A stretch of DNA of 13,877 nucleotides from VAZQ01 sp036555745 (GCA_036555745.1 DATBKV010000252.1:1-13877), one strand, 5' to 3'; shown: positions 1 through 7,476, counted from the first letter of the stretch. The notes: a model not told the origin generated them from the letters alone. Made by a program: numbers and translations.

Positions 1-441
1 CACCTGAGCGATGTTGCGCACCTGATCGGTGAGATTGCCGCACATGGCGTTGACCGAGTCGGTCAGGTCCTTCCAGGTGCCGGCGACACCGGGCACGATG
101 GCCTGGCCGCCGAGCTTGCCGTCGGTGCCGACCTCGCGCGCGACCCGGGTGACCTCGGAGGCGAACGAGCGCAACTGGTCGACCATCGTGTTGATGGCTT
201 CCTTGAGCTGCAGAATCTCGCCGCGCACGTCGACCGTGATCTTCTTGGAAAGATCGCCCATGGCGACCGCGATGGTCACCTCGGCGATGTTGCGGACCTG
301 CGCGGTCAGGTTCGAGGCCATCGAGTTGACGCTCTCGGTCAGGTCCTTCCACACGCCGCTCACCTCGCGCACCTGGGCCTGGCCGCCGAGCTTGCCTTCG
401 GTGCCGACCTCGCGCGCCACGCGCGTCACCTCGGAAGTGAA
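1..441 (-). repeat. Tandem 92-residue (276-bp) HAMP repeat units inside the kinase gene
   Basis: One unit covers 441-166 (residues 178-269) and the next begins at 165 and runs off the window. The best conserved piece is VGT(E/D)GKLGGQA followed by W-K-D-L-T-(E/D)-S-V-N; its DNA recurs exactly 276 bases apart (391 and 115 on the plus strand). This is an in-frame protein repeat, not a mobile element. More units may follow to the left of the window. Confidence 0.85.
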
Positions 442-972
442 CACGCCGAGCTGCTTGATCATGGTGTTGACGATATTGGCAGAGCGGAGGAATTCGCCCT
501 CGAGCGGCCGGCCGTCGACCTCCAGACGCACCGTCTGCAACAGATCGCCCTGCGCGACCGCGGCGATGGCGCGCGTGACCTCCGTCGTCGGCCACAGCAA
601 GTCGTCGATCAGCGTGTTGACCGAGCTTTCCATCTCGCCCCAGGCGCCGTTGGCGAGGGCGAACTTGACGCGCTGGCGGGTCTTGCCCTCGCGGCCGACC
701 ACGTGTCCGACGCGCTCGAGCTGCTCCGCCATGCGCTCGTTCGCGGCGACGATCTCATTGAAGGTATCGGCGATCTTGCCGAGCAGGCCGACCTGATTCC
801 CGGGCAAGCGAACCGAGAAATCGCCGACGCGCATGGACTGCAGCGCGCCCAGAAGGTCGTGCAGCTCGGGCGATGCGCCGTTGCCGACGCGGCCGTCAGG
901 TCCTTCGCCCGGCGCCGCGCTCGGAGGGGCGCCGTTGGTCAGGTCGCCGACCGCTTCGCGACTGGGTTGCAT
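1..972 (-). CDS. Poly-HAMP sensor (hybrid) histidine kinase, N-terminal part, cut by window edge
   Basis: The first 324 residues of a larger protein can be read; the reading frame is still open at base 1, so the kinase part lies outside. After a Gly/Ala/Pro-rich N-terminus (about residues 1-36) come HAMP-type helical segments. Typical pieces are MRVGDFSVRLPG (47-58), VAQGDLLQTV (139-148) and VAMGDLSKKITVDV (236-249). A 92-residue unit starting FTSEVTRVAREVGTEGKLGG (178-197) begins again at residue 270. There is no signal peptide and no membrane segment, so the sensor is probably cytoplasmic. The architecture matches bacterial poly-HAMP hybrid kinases and, in the repeat, fungal group III (Nik1-like) kinases; the histidine kinase and receiver domains are inferred, not seen. 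The ATG at 972-970 is chosen because GGAGGA lies 5 bases upstream. The gene is divergent from hyuA and probably unrelated to it in function. Confidence 0.85.
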   Translation of the reverse strand, partial: MQPSREAVGDLTNGAPPSAAPGEGPDGRVGNGASPELHDLLGALQSMRVGDFSVRLPGNQVGLLGKIADTFNEIVAANERMAEQLERVGHVVGREGKTRQRVKFALANGAWGEMESSVNTLIDDLLWPTTEVTRAIAAVAQGDLLQTVRLEVDGRPLEGEFLRSANIVNTMIKQLGVFTSEVTRVAREVGTEGKLGGQAQVREVSGVWKDLTESVNSMASNLTAQVRNIAEVTIAVAMGDLSKKITVDVRGEILQLKEAINTMVDQLRSFASEVTRVAREVGTDGKLGGQAIVPGVAGTWKDLTDSVNAMCGNLTDQVRNIAQV

Positions 973-977
973 GGCTG

Positions 978-983
978 TCCTCC
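978..983 (-). promoter_or_regulatory. Strong Shine-Dalgarno of the poly-HAMP kinase
   Basis: GGAGGA on the minus strand, 5 bases before the ATG at 972-970. It fixes this start for a gene whose N-terminus is otherwise poorly conserved. Confidence 0.75.
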
Positions 984-1152
984 GGGCGCGAATGCCGCGC
1001 CTATCGCACGGGTCACACGGCCGTCGTCATCGCACCGCCGGGATGCGTTGGCGATGGCCAATTGGAACGGCCGAGGAATAGTTGTGGTTTGAGCGAGACA
1101 CGCCGGCCCTCTCCGCCTGCGCCTCGGACGCGGGCGTCGGCCGGCCGACAGC

Positions 1153-1178
1153 ACTCCCGCGCCCCGGGGGGCGGGAGT
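1153..1178. repeat. GC-rich 26-bp near-palindrome
   Basis: Arms ACTCCCGC (1153-1160) and GCGGGAGT (1171-1178) pair perfectly. The centre CCCC/GGGG (1162-1169) also pairs, leaving one mismatched G/G position. No T-run follows on either strand, so an intrinsic terminator is unlikely; it may be an operator or a degenerate dispersed repeat. Confidence 0.6.
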
Positions 1179-1210
1179 ATTCACACGCATTGTACGGATT
1201 TACGTTCTGG

Positions 1211-1228
1211 GACCGGCTTGATCCGGTC
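1211..1228. repeat. Inverted repeat GACCGG-N6-CCGGTC
   Basis: Perfect 6-bp arms around CTTGAT. It resembles degenerate intergenic palindromes common in Bradyrhizobium-like genomes (from memory). It would lie in the 5' leader of a kinase transcript started from the EcfG-like promoter. Confidence 0.5.
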
Positions 1229-1244
1229 ATGAGCCAACACCCTC

Positions 1245-1265
1245 GGTGCTCCGGATCGGAGCACC
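1245..1265. repeat. Perfect 9-bp stem hairpin, 3-base loop
   Basis: GGTGCTCCG (1245-1253), loop GAT, CGGAGCACC (1257-1265). It lies just downstream of the EcfG-like promoter on the minus strand, so it would form at the very 5' end of that transcript. It could be an operator, an RNA-stabilising hairpin or an unrelated repeat. No U-tract follows. Confidence 0.6.
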
Positions 1266-1278
1266 TCCTGACGTGCCG

Positions 1279-1303
1279 AACGCCGCAAGGCTCCGTCGGT
1301 TCC
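1279..1303 (-). promoter_or_regulatory. EcfG-type (general stress response) promoter match
   Basis: On the minus strand GGAAC (1303-1299) is followed after exactly 16 bases by CGTT (1282-1279). This is the full EcfG consensus known for Alphaproteobacteria (GGAAC-N16/17-CGTT). It faces the poly-HAMP kinase, whose start is about 300 bases downstream. By rough count, nine fixed bases with two allowed spacings are unlikely by chance in this intergenic region, though GC-rich DNA raises the odds. The long leader is a reason for caution. Confidence 0.5.
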
Positions 1304-1570
1304 CGGCCCCTGCAGCTTTTTTCGTCGGAAGAATATATTTTTGCATCATATGCTTAACCCGGCGCCGCCCGCCCCTTACCGGTGCGGTCGGCCTTGATCG
1401 CCGTGGACTGGAGAGATCGCGCCGGTATGCCTCCACCCGGAGTTCCTCCCGCGATGCCGGCCGGGACGCGAGACCGCCCTCCGCCGGCCGGCGCGCCAGT
1501 GGGCCCGTCCGCTCTCGCGAGGCCGGCACGAGACCACGCGGTCGGCAACTTCGCCTCCATCGGCCGGAGA

Positions 1571-1600
1571 TTGAGCCTGTTCGGGACTGCCGGCTATATA
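1571..1600 (+). promoter_or_regulatory. Candidate sigma70-like promoter of hyuAB
   Basis: TTGAGC (1571-1576), 18-base spacer, TATATA (1595-1600); each box matches 4 of 6 consensus bases. Transcription would start near 1607 and leave a leader of only about 20 bases before the hyuA ATG at 1629. No clear Shine-Dalgarno is seen in that leader. Confidence 0.4.
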
Positions 1601-1628
1601 TCTTCCCCCTCCGCTTGTTGACCAGCCG

Positions 1629-3719
1629 ATGAAACAGCGCGCGCGTTCCCGGGCCCGGGGCTCCAAGCTCCGTCTCTCCGCCGACATTGGCGGCACCTTC
1701 ACCGACATCGCGGTGTTCGACGAGCGCGCCGGTACGCTGGCTTTCGGCAAGGCCCTGTCGACGCCGGCACGCCTGGTCGAGGGCATCAACGCCGGGGTGG
1801 CGAAAGCCGGAAGCGACTACCGCTCCGCCGCCCTGTTCCTGCATGGCTCCACGATCGCCATCAACACTATCCTGGAGCGCCGCGGAGCCAAGACCGCGCT
1901 GCTGATCACCGAAGGCTTCCGCGACATTTACGAGATCGGCCGCATCAACCGTCCCGACGCCTACAATCTATTCTTCCGAAAGCACCAGCCGCTGGTGGAG
2001 CGGGCGCTGCGCTTCGAGGTCAGGGAGCGCGTGCTCGCCGACGGCGACATTGAAACGCCGCTCGACGAGCGCGAGATCGCCAAGCTCGGCCACATGCTGG
2101 CCGAGCTTGGCGTGGAGGCGACGGCGCTTCTTTTTCTCAACTGCTATGCCCGCCACGAGCACGAGGCGCGCGCCAAGGCGATCCTGGAGCGCAACCATCC
2201 GCGGATGTTCGTCTCCGCCTCGCACGAATTGTCCGAGGAGTACCGGGAGTTCGAGCGCTGCTCGACGGTCGTGGCCAACGCCTATGTTGGACCGATGGTG
2301 CGCGGATATATCGGCGAGATCGAGGACCACATCCGCGGCCAAGGGTTTTCCGGCTCGTTCCTGATCGTGCGCTCGACCGGCGGGCTCTACGCCGCGGCGC
2401 AGGCCAAGAAGCACTGCGTGCACATGCTGGAATCGGGGCCGGCGGCCGGCGTCATCGGCGCGCAGGCGCTTTGCCGCATGCTCGGCCTGAACAACGCGAT
2501 CGCCTTCGACATGGGCGGCACCACGGCGAAAGCGGGCGTGATCCACAACGGCGAGGCGCTGACCACCGGGGCGGCACTGATCGGCGGCTACGACCGCGCG
2601 CTGCCGGTGCAGATCGCGATGATGGACATTTTCGAGGTCGGCACCGGCGGCGGGTCGATCGCGCGGGTGGAGGAGGGCGCGTTGCGCGTGGGCCCGCAAA
2701 GCGCGGGCGCATCGCCCGGCCCGGCCTGCTACGGCCTCGGCGGGCACGAGCCGACGGTGACGGACGCCAATCTCGTGCTCGGCCGGCTTGCCGCCGACCG
2801 GTTCCTCGGCGGCGAGATGCGGCTCGATACCGAGGCGGCCGAGACCGCGTTGCGCGAGCGGGTGGCGCGCCCGCTCGGGCTGGAGGTGACGGCCGCGGCC
2901 GACGGCATCCTGCGCATCGCGGTGACCGCGATGTCCTATGCGGTGAAGGGGGTGACGACCGAGCGCGGGCTCGATGCCGGCGACTTCGCGCTCATCGCCT
3001 ATGGCGGCGCCGGACCGCTGCACGCGGTGGAAGTGGCGCGCGAGATCGGCATCACCAGCGTGATCGTTCCCACGGCGCCCGGCGTGTTCTCGGCCTTCGG
3101 CATGCTGTTTTCCGACCTGCGTTACGACTTCGTGCGCACCTGGTTTACGCAGCTCGAGGATGCGCGGTTCGAGGGCATCGAGCGCGTCTATCGCGAGCTC
3201 GAAGCGGAGGGCAGGGCGGCGATCGCCGCCGCCGCGGTCGCACCGTCGAGGATCACGATCAAGCGCGCCGCCGACATGCGCTACGTCGGCCAGGAGCACG
3301 CGGTGACCGTGGACCTGCCGCTCGAAGTGTTCGCGCGCCAGGATCGCCGTGCGATCAAGCGGCATTTCGACGCCATGCATGAGCAGCGCTACGGCACCTC
3401 GGCACCCGACGAGCGCGCCGAGATCGTGAGCCTGCGCTCGACCGTCACCGGCATCATGCGCAAGCCGCTGCAGCAGACGATCCGGCGCGGCAAGCGCGCG
3501 CCGGACAAAGCGGCCTTCACCGGCAGGCGCTCGGTCTATCTCGACGGCAAATTTCGGGCAACGCCGACCTTTGCGCGCTCGGCGCTGGCAGCCGGCAACC
3601 GGATCGATGGCCCGGCGCTGATCGAGGAGCATGCCGCGACCACGGTGCTGCTGCCTGGCGACCGGCTCGAAGTCGACGCTTACGGACACCTGCGCATCAA
3701 GGTCGGAGGAGGTCGCTGA
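1629..3719 (+). CDS. hyuA: Hydantoinase/oxoprolinase family protein, A (ATP-binding) subunit
   Basis: A 696-residue protein of the normal length for HyuA. This subunit binds ATP and, with HyuB, hydrolyses cyclic amides such as N-methylhydantoin or 5-oxoproline; acetone and acetophenone carboxylases share the fold. The N-terminal actin-like phosphate loop is ADIGGTFTDIAVFD (18-31), followed by HGSTIAINTILERRGAKTA (72-90). The second phosphate motif is AFDMGGTTAK (292-301). Further family motifs are VGTGGGSIA (337-345), GASPGPACYG (360-369) and YGGAGPLHA (458-466); the C-terminal third is the less conserved domain. It is cytoplasmic. The ATG at 1629 is the only start before the phosphate loop and lacks a good Shine-Dalgarno. 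hyuB begins 3 bases after the stop, so the two are co-translated. The family is certain; the substrate cannot be told from sequence. Confidence 0.92.
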   Translation: MKQRARSRARGSKLRLSADIGGTFTDIAVFDERAGTLAFGKALSTPARLVEGINAGVAKAGSDYRSAALFLHGSTIAINTILERRGAKTALLITEGFRDIYEIGRINRPDAYNLFFRKHQPLVERALRFEVRERVLADGDIETPLDEREIAKLGHMLAELGVEATALLFLNCYARHEHEARAKAILERNHPRMFVSASHELSEEYREFERCSTVVANAYVGPMVRGYIGEIEDHIRGQGFSGSFLIVRSTGGLYAAAQAKKHCVHMLESGPAAGVIGAQALCRMLGLNNAIAFDMGGTTAKAGVIHNGEALTTGAALIGGYDRALPVQIAMMDIFEVGTGGGSIARVEEGALRVGPQSAGASPGPACYGLGGHEPTVTDANLVLGRLAADRFLGGEMRLDTEAAETALRERVARPLGLEVTAAADGILRIAVTAMSYAVKGVTTERGLDAGDFALIAYGGAGPLHAVEVAREIGITSVIVPTAPGVFSAFGMLFSDLRYDFVRTWFTQLEDARFEGIERVYRELEAEGRAAIAAAAVAPSRITIKRAADMRYVGQEHAVTVDLPLEVFARQDRRAIKRHFDAMHEQRYGTSAPDERAEIVSLRSTVTGIMRKPLQQTIRRGKRAPDKAAFTGRRSVYLDGKFRATPTFARSALAAGNRIDGPALIEEHAATTVLLPGDRLEVDAYGHLRIKVGGGR
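3705..3712 (+). promoter_or_regulatory. Shine-Dalgarno of hyuB within the end of hyuA
   Basis: GGAGGAGG lies inside the last hyuA codons, 10 bases before the hyuB ATG at 3723. It supports that start and coupled translation. Confidence 0.7.
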
Positions 3720-3722
3720 ACG

Positions 3723-5525
3723 ATGGCCAAGCGAACGGCGAGACGCAGCCGCGGCAAGCGAGCCCAGGTCGATCCCGTGGTCACCGAGATCGTGCGCAAC
3801 GGCGTCATCGCGGTGACCGAGGAAATGAAGACCAACCTCATGCGCACCGCCTACAACATCATCATCTACGAGGCGCTCGATTTCACCACCGGCTTGTTCA
3901 CGCCGGAGGGCGAGACGATCTCCATCGGCATCGGGCTGCCGATGTTCATCCGCGGCATGGCGGAGACGGTCAAGGCGAAGATCAGGCACTTCGGCACCGA
4001 CGGCATCCGTCCCGGCGACATCTACGTCACCAACGACTCCTATCTCACCGGCAGCCATCTCAATCACGTCACGCTCACTCTGCCGATCTTCCACAAGGGC
4101 AAGCTGGTCGCGTTCTCCTGCTGCATGGCGCACTGGCTCGACATCGGCGGCATTCTCGGCGGCATGAGCACGGATATCTTCTCGGAAGGCCTGCAGATCC
4201 CGATCCTGAAATATCAGGACCGCGGCGTGATCAATCAGACCGTCGTGGACATCATCCGGCAGAACGTGCGGCTGCCGAGCCGGGCGATGGGCGATCTACG
4301 CGCGCAGGTCACCGCGGTGAAGACCGGCGAGCGGCGCTTCCTCCAACTGATCGAGCGCTATGGGCGCGAGGCTGTCCTCGCTTCGATCGCCGCGATCATG
4401 GATCACGCCGAGGCCATGGCGCGCGCGCGGACCCGCACCATTCCCGACGGCGTCTACGAGGCCGAATCCTATATGGACGACGATGGCATCGATATCGGCA
4501 AACCGGTGCCGATCCGCGTGCGCGTCGCGGTCAAGGGCGACGAGATGACGGTCGATCTGAGCGAGGTGTCGAAACAGGTGCGCGGCTTCTACAATTCCGG
4601 CATCACCACCGGCTACGCCTGTGCGCAGGTGGCCTACAAGTGCCTGACCTCGCCGACCGACTATCCCATCAACGACGGCTCGTTCCGCAGCCTCAAGACC
4701 ATCGTGCCGCCGGGACGGGTGATCAGCGCGGTGCGGCCGGCGCCCATGCGCTGGTGGATGACCTATCCCATGACCATCGTCGATACGATCTTCAAGGCGC
4801 TGGCGCCGGCGATTCCCGAGCGCGTGATCGCCGGCCATCATGCCGACCTGCTGGCATCGTCGTTCCACGGCATCAATACCCGGACTTCGGAGTTCTTCAT
4901 CGGCAGCTTCGGGCCGCTGGGCGGCGGCTGGGGCGCCAAGCGCAACGAGGACGGCGTCTCCGGCACGGTCTGCATCAACGACGGCGACACCCACAACAGC
5001 CCGAACGAGCAGGCCGAATTCAAATTTCCCATCGTGGTCGAGCGCTACGCGCTGGTGCCCGATTCTGGAGGCGCCGGACGCCGCCGCGGCGGCCTCGGGG
5101 TCGAGCGGGTGGTGCGCGCGCGCAGCAACATGATGGTCAACAACCAGAGCGATCGCGCGCATTGCCGGCCCTGGGGCCTCGACGGCGGCCGGGAGGGAGC
5201 GGGCAACGCGGTCGAGCTGCGCCTGGGCGGCCGGTGGAAGACCGATTTTCCCAACGCCAAGGTCCTGGTAGCTCAACTCAAGCCCGGCGACGCCTTCAAG
5301 ATCCGCTCGGGCGGCGGCGGCGGCTACGGCGATCCCTTTGAGCGGCCGGTCGACGAGGTGCGCCAGGACGTCCGGCAGGGCTATGTCACAGTCGAGGCCG
5401 CGGCCGAGCTCTATGGCGTGGCGATCGATCCCAAGACCTTCGCGGTCGACATGGCGGCGACCGAGAGGCTGCGCGCCGCGCGTTCCTCGGCCGCCGCGCG
5501 CGACGCCGATACGAAATCGGCTTGA
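3723..5525 (+). CDS. hyuB: Hydantoinase/oxoprolinase family protein, B subunit
   Basis: A 600-residue HyuB-type subunit, the partner of the preceding hyuA product. Family blocks appear in order: DPVVTEIVRN (17-26), PGDIYVTNDSYLTGSHLNHV (97-116), AHWLDIGGILGGM (136-148), EGLQIP (155-160), NVRLP...DLRAQ (181-195), NDGSFR (317-322), GHHAD (371-375), GGGWG (400-404), DSGGAG (447-452), and the glycine-rich end GGGGGYGDP (530-538). Length and motif order are those of a complete protein. It is cytoplasmic with no signal peptide. The Ala/Arg-rich last 20 residues are probably not conserved. Together the pair should form an ATP-dependent cyclic-amide hydrolase or, less likely, a carboxylase. The gene is convergent with the minus-strand cluster, which carries a second, divergent hyuB at 12544-13877. 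Confidence 0.92.
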   Translation: MAKRTARRSRGKRAQVDPVVTEIVRNGVIAVTEEMKTNLMRTAYNIIIYEALDFTTGLFTPEGETISIGIGLPMFIRGMAETVKAKIRHFGTDGIRPGDIYVTNDSYLTGSHLNHVTLTLPIFHKGKLVAFSCCMAHWLDIGGILGGMSTDIFSEGLQIPILKYQDRGVINQTVVDIIRQNVRLPSRAMGDLRAQVTAVKTGERRFLQLIERYGREAVLASIAAIMDHAEAMARARTRTIPDGVYEAESYMDDDGIDIGKPVPIRVRVAVKGDEMTVDLSEVSKQVRGFYNSGITTGYACAQVAYKCLTSPTDYPINDGSFRSLKTIVPPGRVISAVRPAPMRWWMTYPMTIVDTIFKALAPAIPERVIAGHHADLLASSFHGINTRTSEFFIGSFGPLGGGWGAKRNEDGVSGTVCINDGDTHNSPNEQAEFKFPIVVERYALVPDSGGAGRRRGGLGVERVVRARSNMMVNNQSDRAHCRPWGLDGGREGAGNAVELRLGGRWKTDFPNAKVLVAQLKPGDAFKIRSGGGGGYGDPFERPVDEVRQDVRQGYVTVEAAAELYGVAIDPKTFAVDMAATERLRAARSSAAARDADTKSA

Positions 5526-5551
5526 ATACCTCCATGCACTGCTGTCGTCCG

Positions 5552-5616
5552 CGCGAAAGCGGGGAGCCACGGTGCTCTACGGTGCGGTCGCTGGAATCCG
5601 CATCCCCGCTTTCGCG
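5552..5616. terminator. Inverted repeat between convergent genes, possible two-way terminator or dispersed repeat
   Basis: Perfect 14-bp arms (CGCGAAAGCGGGGA at 5552-5565; its complement at 5603-5616) are 37 bases apart. The right arm region also folds on itself (CCCCGC-TTTC-GCGGGG, 5604-5619). It lies in the 129-bp gap between the ends of hyuB and prpD, where termination is needed from both sides. There is no T-run. The GCGAAAGCGGGGA motif is a common intergenic repeat in many proteobacteria, so it may simply be one. Confidence 0.45.
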
Positions 5617-5654
5617 GGGATGATCATCGGGGCTTAGCTGCGCTCGCGCGCATC

Positions 5655-7016
5655 TCAGCGCGCGGCCGTTCGTGCGAGCGCATCGCCACACGCCTGCTCG
5701 ATGTCGCCTACGAGCGGCGCGAATTGGCCGGTTGCCAGCGCTTCCTCGCAGCGCGCAAGCATGCGCTCGCCCGCCGCCTTCCCGCCGAGCACGGGTTGCA
5801 CGAAGCGCAGAAACTTCTCGCGCACGCGAGCGCGGTCGAAGGGACGTGCTGGGTCGCCGGGGACATGCGTGACCATGCGCTCGTGCTGTGCCGCGCCGGC
5901 AGTGACGCGCACGCACGCCGGCCAGACCCGGGGATAGTCGGCGAGCAAGGTTTCGTCTGCCTCGACCTTGATCTTGGCCATGAAAGCGCGCAGCGCCGGC
6001 GGGAGTGCCGCCGGCGCCTGCCCGATCTCGAAGGCCAACTCCGGCGCGAGCGCCGCCACCGTCATGCGATACTGCACGCTGGTGAGATGCGAGGCGCGAT
6101 CGCCGGGGACGATGCCGTGGTCGATCATCCTCAGATGCGGTGGCAGCACCGCCACCCGGATCTCCTCCATCGCCGCGGGCGCGATGCCCGCCTCGATGAT
6201 CTCGTTGAGCGCCTGGGTCGCGGCCATGGTCTGGCGCGCCGCGCACCACGGCTTGAACGAGACTTCGGTGATCGCGTCGAGGCGGTCGAGCGACTCGGCG
6301 AGCGCGGCGGTCCGCGGCGTCACCCCGTAGATTGCGGGGAAGAATTGCCCTTCGAGCAGGCCACGATCGGCGGTAAAACCCTGGTGCGCCGCGCGCGCTG
6401 CGCTGAGCCCGTTGCTGGCGGCCCGACCGAGCGCGAACCAACGCGCGGTGGTCGCCGCGTTGTGGTGGCCGACCCCCGGCGCTGCCAAGGTGAGCGCCAG
6501 CGCCAGCGCGTCGGCGCTGGCTTGCGGGTCGAGCCGCAGCAGCCGCGCGGCGGCGGCGGCGACGCCGAACGGAGCGGCGAGATAGGTCGGCCAGATGCCG
6601 CGATAGAGAATCGCCGGGCCGTCGAGCGCGCGTCCCAGCCGGATCATGACCTCGATGCCGGCAACGATCGCGGCGGCCACGTCGTCGGCCGCGACCGCCG
6701 GGGTCGTCGCGGCCAGCGAGAGGGCGGCAGGAATGACGACCGCGCCCGGCGTGATCATCGCGGCGAGATCAATATCATCGATTTCGCTCAGGCGCGCGAG
6801 TGCACAGCGGGTCGCGAGGTCGAGCGCCGCGTCGGCATGGCCGCTCGCGCGCGTCGCAGCCCGGAAGCGCAGCAGCGCCAGACCTTCGGCGCTGCGCGTG
6901 CTCGCAATCCAGGCGCCGACGGTGTCGATGAGGTGCAGCTCCAGCGCCTCACGCACTTCCTCGGAGCAAGCCTCGCAGCCCGCGATCGCGCCGGCGAGCC
7001 GTTCGAGCGCGTTCAT
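5655..7016 (-). CDS. MmgE/PrpD family protein
   Basis: A 453-residue protein of the usual length of the MmgE/PrpD family (2-methylcitrate dehydratase, iminodisuccinate epimerase, cis-aconitate decarboxylase and many untested members). Family signs are HLIDTVGAWIAS (28-39), IDDIDLAAMITPGAVVIPAA (79-98), corresponding to the D-D...HPGA.V.PAA block, and SFKPWCAARQTMAATQAL (253-270), the K-P-(Y/W)-C block before the lid domain. It is cytoplasmic and very Ala-rich (N-terminal helical all-alpha domain). It is unlikely to be a true methylcitrate dehydratase because no prpB or prpC is near; a dehydratase or isomerase step in the local pathway is inferred. Its ATG overlaps the stop of a 66-codon ORF upstream (ATGA). 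It is the last gene of the minus-strand series. Confidence 0.85.
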   Translation of the reverse strand: MNALERLAGAIAGCEACSEEVREALELHLIDTVGAWIASTRSAEGLALLRFRAATRASGHADAALDLATRCALARLSEIDDIDLAAMITPGAVVIPAALSLAATTPAVAADDVAAAIVAGIEVMIRLGRALDGPAILYRGIWPTYLAAPFGVAAAAARLLRLDPQASADALALALTLAAPGVGHHNAATTARWFALGRAASNGLSAARAAHQGFTADRGLLEGQFFPAIYGVTPRTAALAESLDRLDAITEVSFKPWCAARQTMAATQALNEIIEAGIAPAAMEEIRVAVLPPHLRMIDHGIVPGDRASHLTSVQYRMTVAALAPELAFEIGQAPAALPPALRAFMAKIKVEADETLLADYPRVWPACVRVTAGAAQHERMVTHVPGDPARPFDRARVREKFLRFVQPVLGGKAAGERMLARCEEALATGQFAPLVGDIEQACGDALARTAAR

Positions 7017-7213
7017 GGCACTGCCGGTAAGGACCAGAGCACGTCGTTGCCGCGCGCGTGAAGCGCGAGCATCGCCGATGCGATGGCGCAGTCGCGCCCG
7101 TCCAAACTGACCCGCAAGCCGCAGACGCTGCCGGCACCGGACACGCCCGGCTGTGGGAGGGGCGCCGATCCGAGGGCGACCGCCGCAACCCTTGATTTAG
7201 CGCGCCGGAACAT
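7013..7213 (-). CDS. Candidate small ORF (66 aa) coupled to the prpD-like gene
   Basis: I do not recognise this product. Reasons to take it seriously: AGGAG lies 8 bases before the ATG at 7213-7211, the stop overlaps the next start as ATGA, and third codon positions are mostly G or C, as in neighbouring genes, from about codon 5 onwards. The C-terminal half (VSLDGRDCAIASAMLALH) looks like ordinary folded protein; the N-terminus is basic (FRRAKSRV). No signal peptide or membrane segment is clear. It may be a small partner protein, a translational leader for prpD, or the remnant of a larger gene. Open frames in other phases cover the same DNA, so it may also be chance. Confidence 0.4.
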   Translation of the reverse strand: MFRRAKSRVAAVALGSAPLPQPGVSGAGSVCGLRVSLDGRDCAIASAMLALHARGNDVLWSLPAVP

Positions 7214-7221
7214 TCCCGCCG

Positions 7222-7239
7222 CTCCTGTAAATAACAGGA
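7222..7239 (-). promoter_or_regulatory. Hairpin sequestering the Shine-Dalgarno of the 66-codon ORF
   Basis: On the minus strand TCCTGT-TATTT-ACAGGA forms a 6-bp stem, and its 3' arm contains four bases of the AGGAG ribosome site (7226-7222). Folding would hide that site. It could equally be a protein-binding inverted repeat. Confidence 0.4.
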
Positions 7240-7476
7240 AAAGTACAGGGCCGGTTGCTTGGAGTGCACCCCTCGCGTGTCACACGAAACTGGCGACTCT
7301 GATTGCAGCGCATCGCCGGATTGCCGCTTCGGTCTCCCTGAAACAGCAATGGCGTGGTTCTTCCTGTCGCGCCTATGGGCAAAACCATCTGACCTGCTCC
7401 GCCGCTTGCGCCCGCGCGAATAATGCCCGATGCGATGTCTTGCCCGGGCACCGGCGCGGTTTTGGATCGTGCTTGA

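Larger units (their letters stand above)
973..1628. other. Gene-free divergent intergenic region
   Basis: This 656-bp stretch lies between the divergent kinase and hyuA genes. Open frames that cross it (for example plus 1246-1632 and minus 1227-1844) are Arg/Pro/Gly-rich, overlap one another and have no recognisable domain, so I treat it as non-coding. It holds three inverted repeats (1153-1178, 1211-1228, 1245-1265), an EcfG-like promoter (1279-1303), an AT-rich patch at about 1317-1358 that stands out in this GC-rich DNA, and a sigma70-like promoter next to hyuA (1571-1600). I see no tRNA or riboswitch. Confidence 0.7.

Noticed and set aside
29..796. Plus-strand open frame of 255 codons
   Set aside because: It is antisense to the poly-HAMP kinase; its repeated Ser/Arg/Thr/Pro-rich pattern mirrors the HAMP repeat on the other strand.
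1064..1089. GGAAC-N17-GGTT on the plus strand, a near EcfG match
   Set aside because: The -10 box has one mismatch and the next plus-strand gene is 540 bases away, with a better-placed promoter close to it.
1246..1632. Plus-strand frame of 128 codons leading into hyuA
   Set aside because: Arg/Pro/Ser-rich throughout, no Shine-Dalgarno, crosses palindromes and the AT-rich patch; looks non-coding.
1968..4133. Minus-strand open frame of 721 codons
   Set aside because: It lies opposite hyuA and hyuB, is rich in His/Arg/Asp/Gly and shows no domain; long antisense frames are expected at this GC content.
4296..5570. Minus-strand open frame of 424 codons
   Set aside because: Antisense to hyuB with the same shadow composition and no motif.
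5724..7061. Plus-strand open frame of 445 codons
   Set aside because: Antisense to the MmgE/PrpD-family gene, whose motifs are clear on the minus strand.
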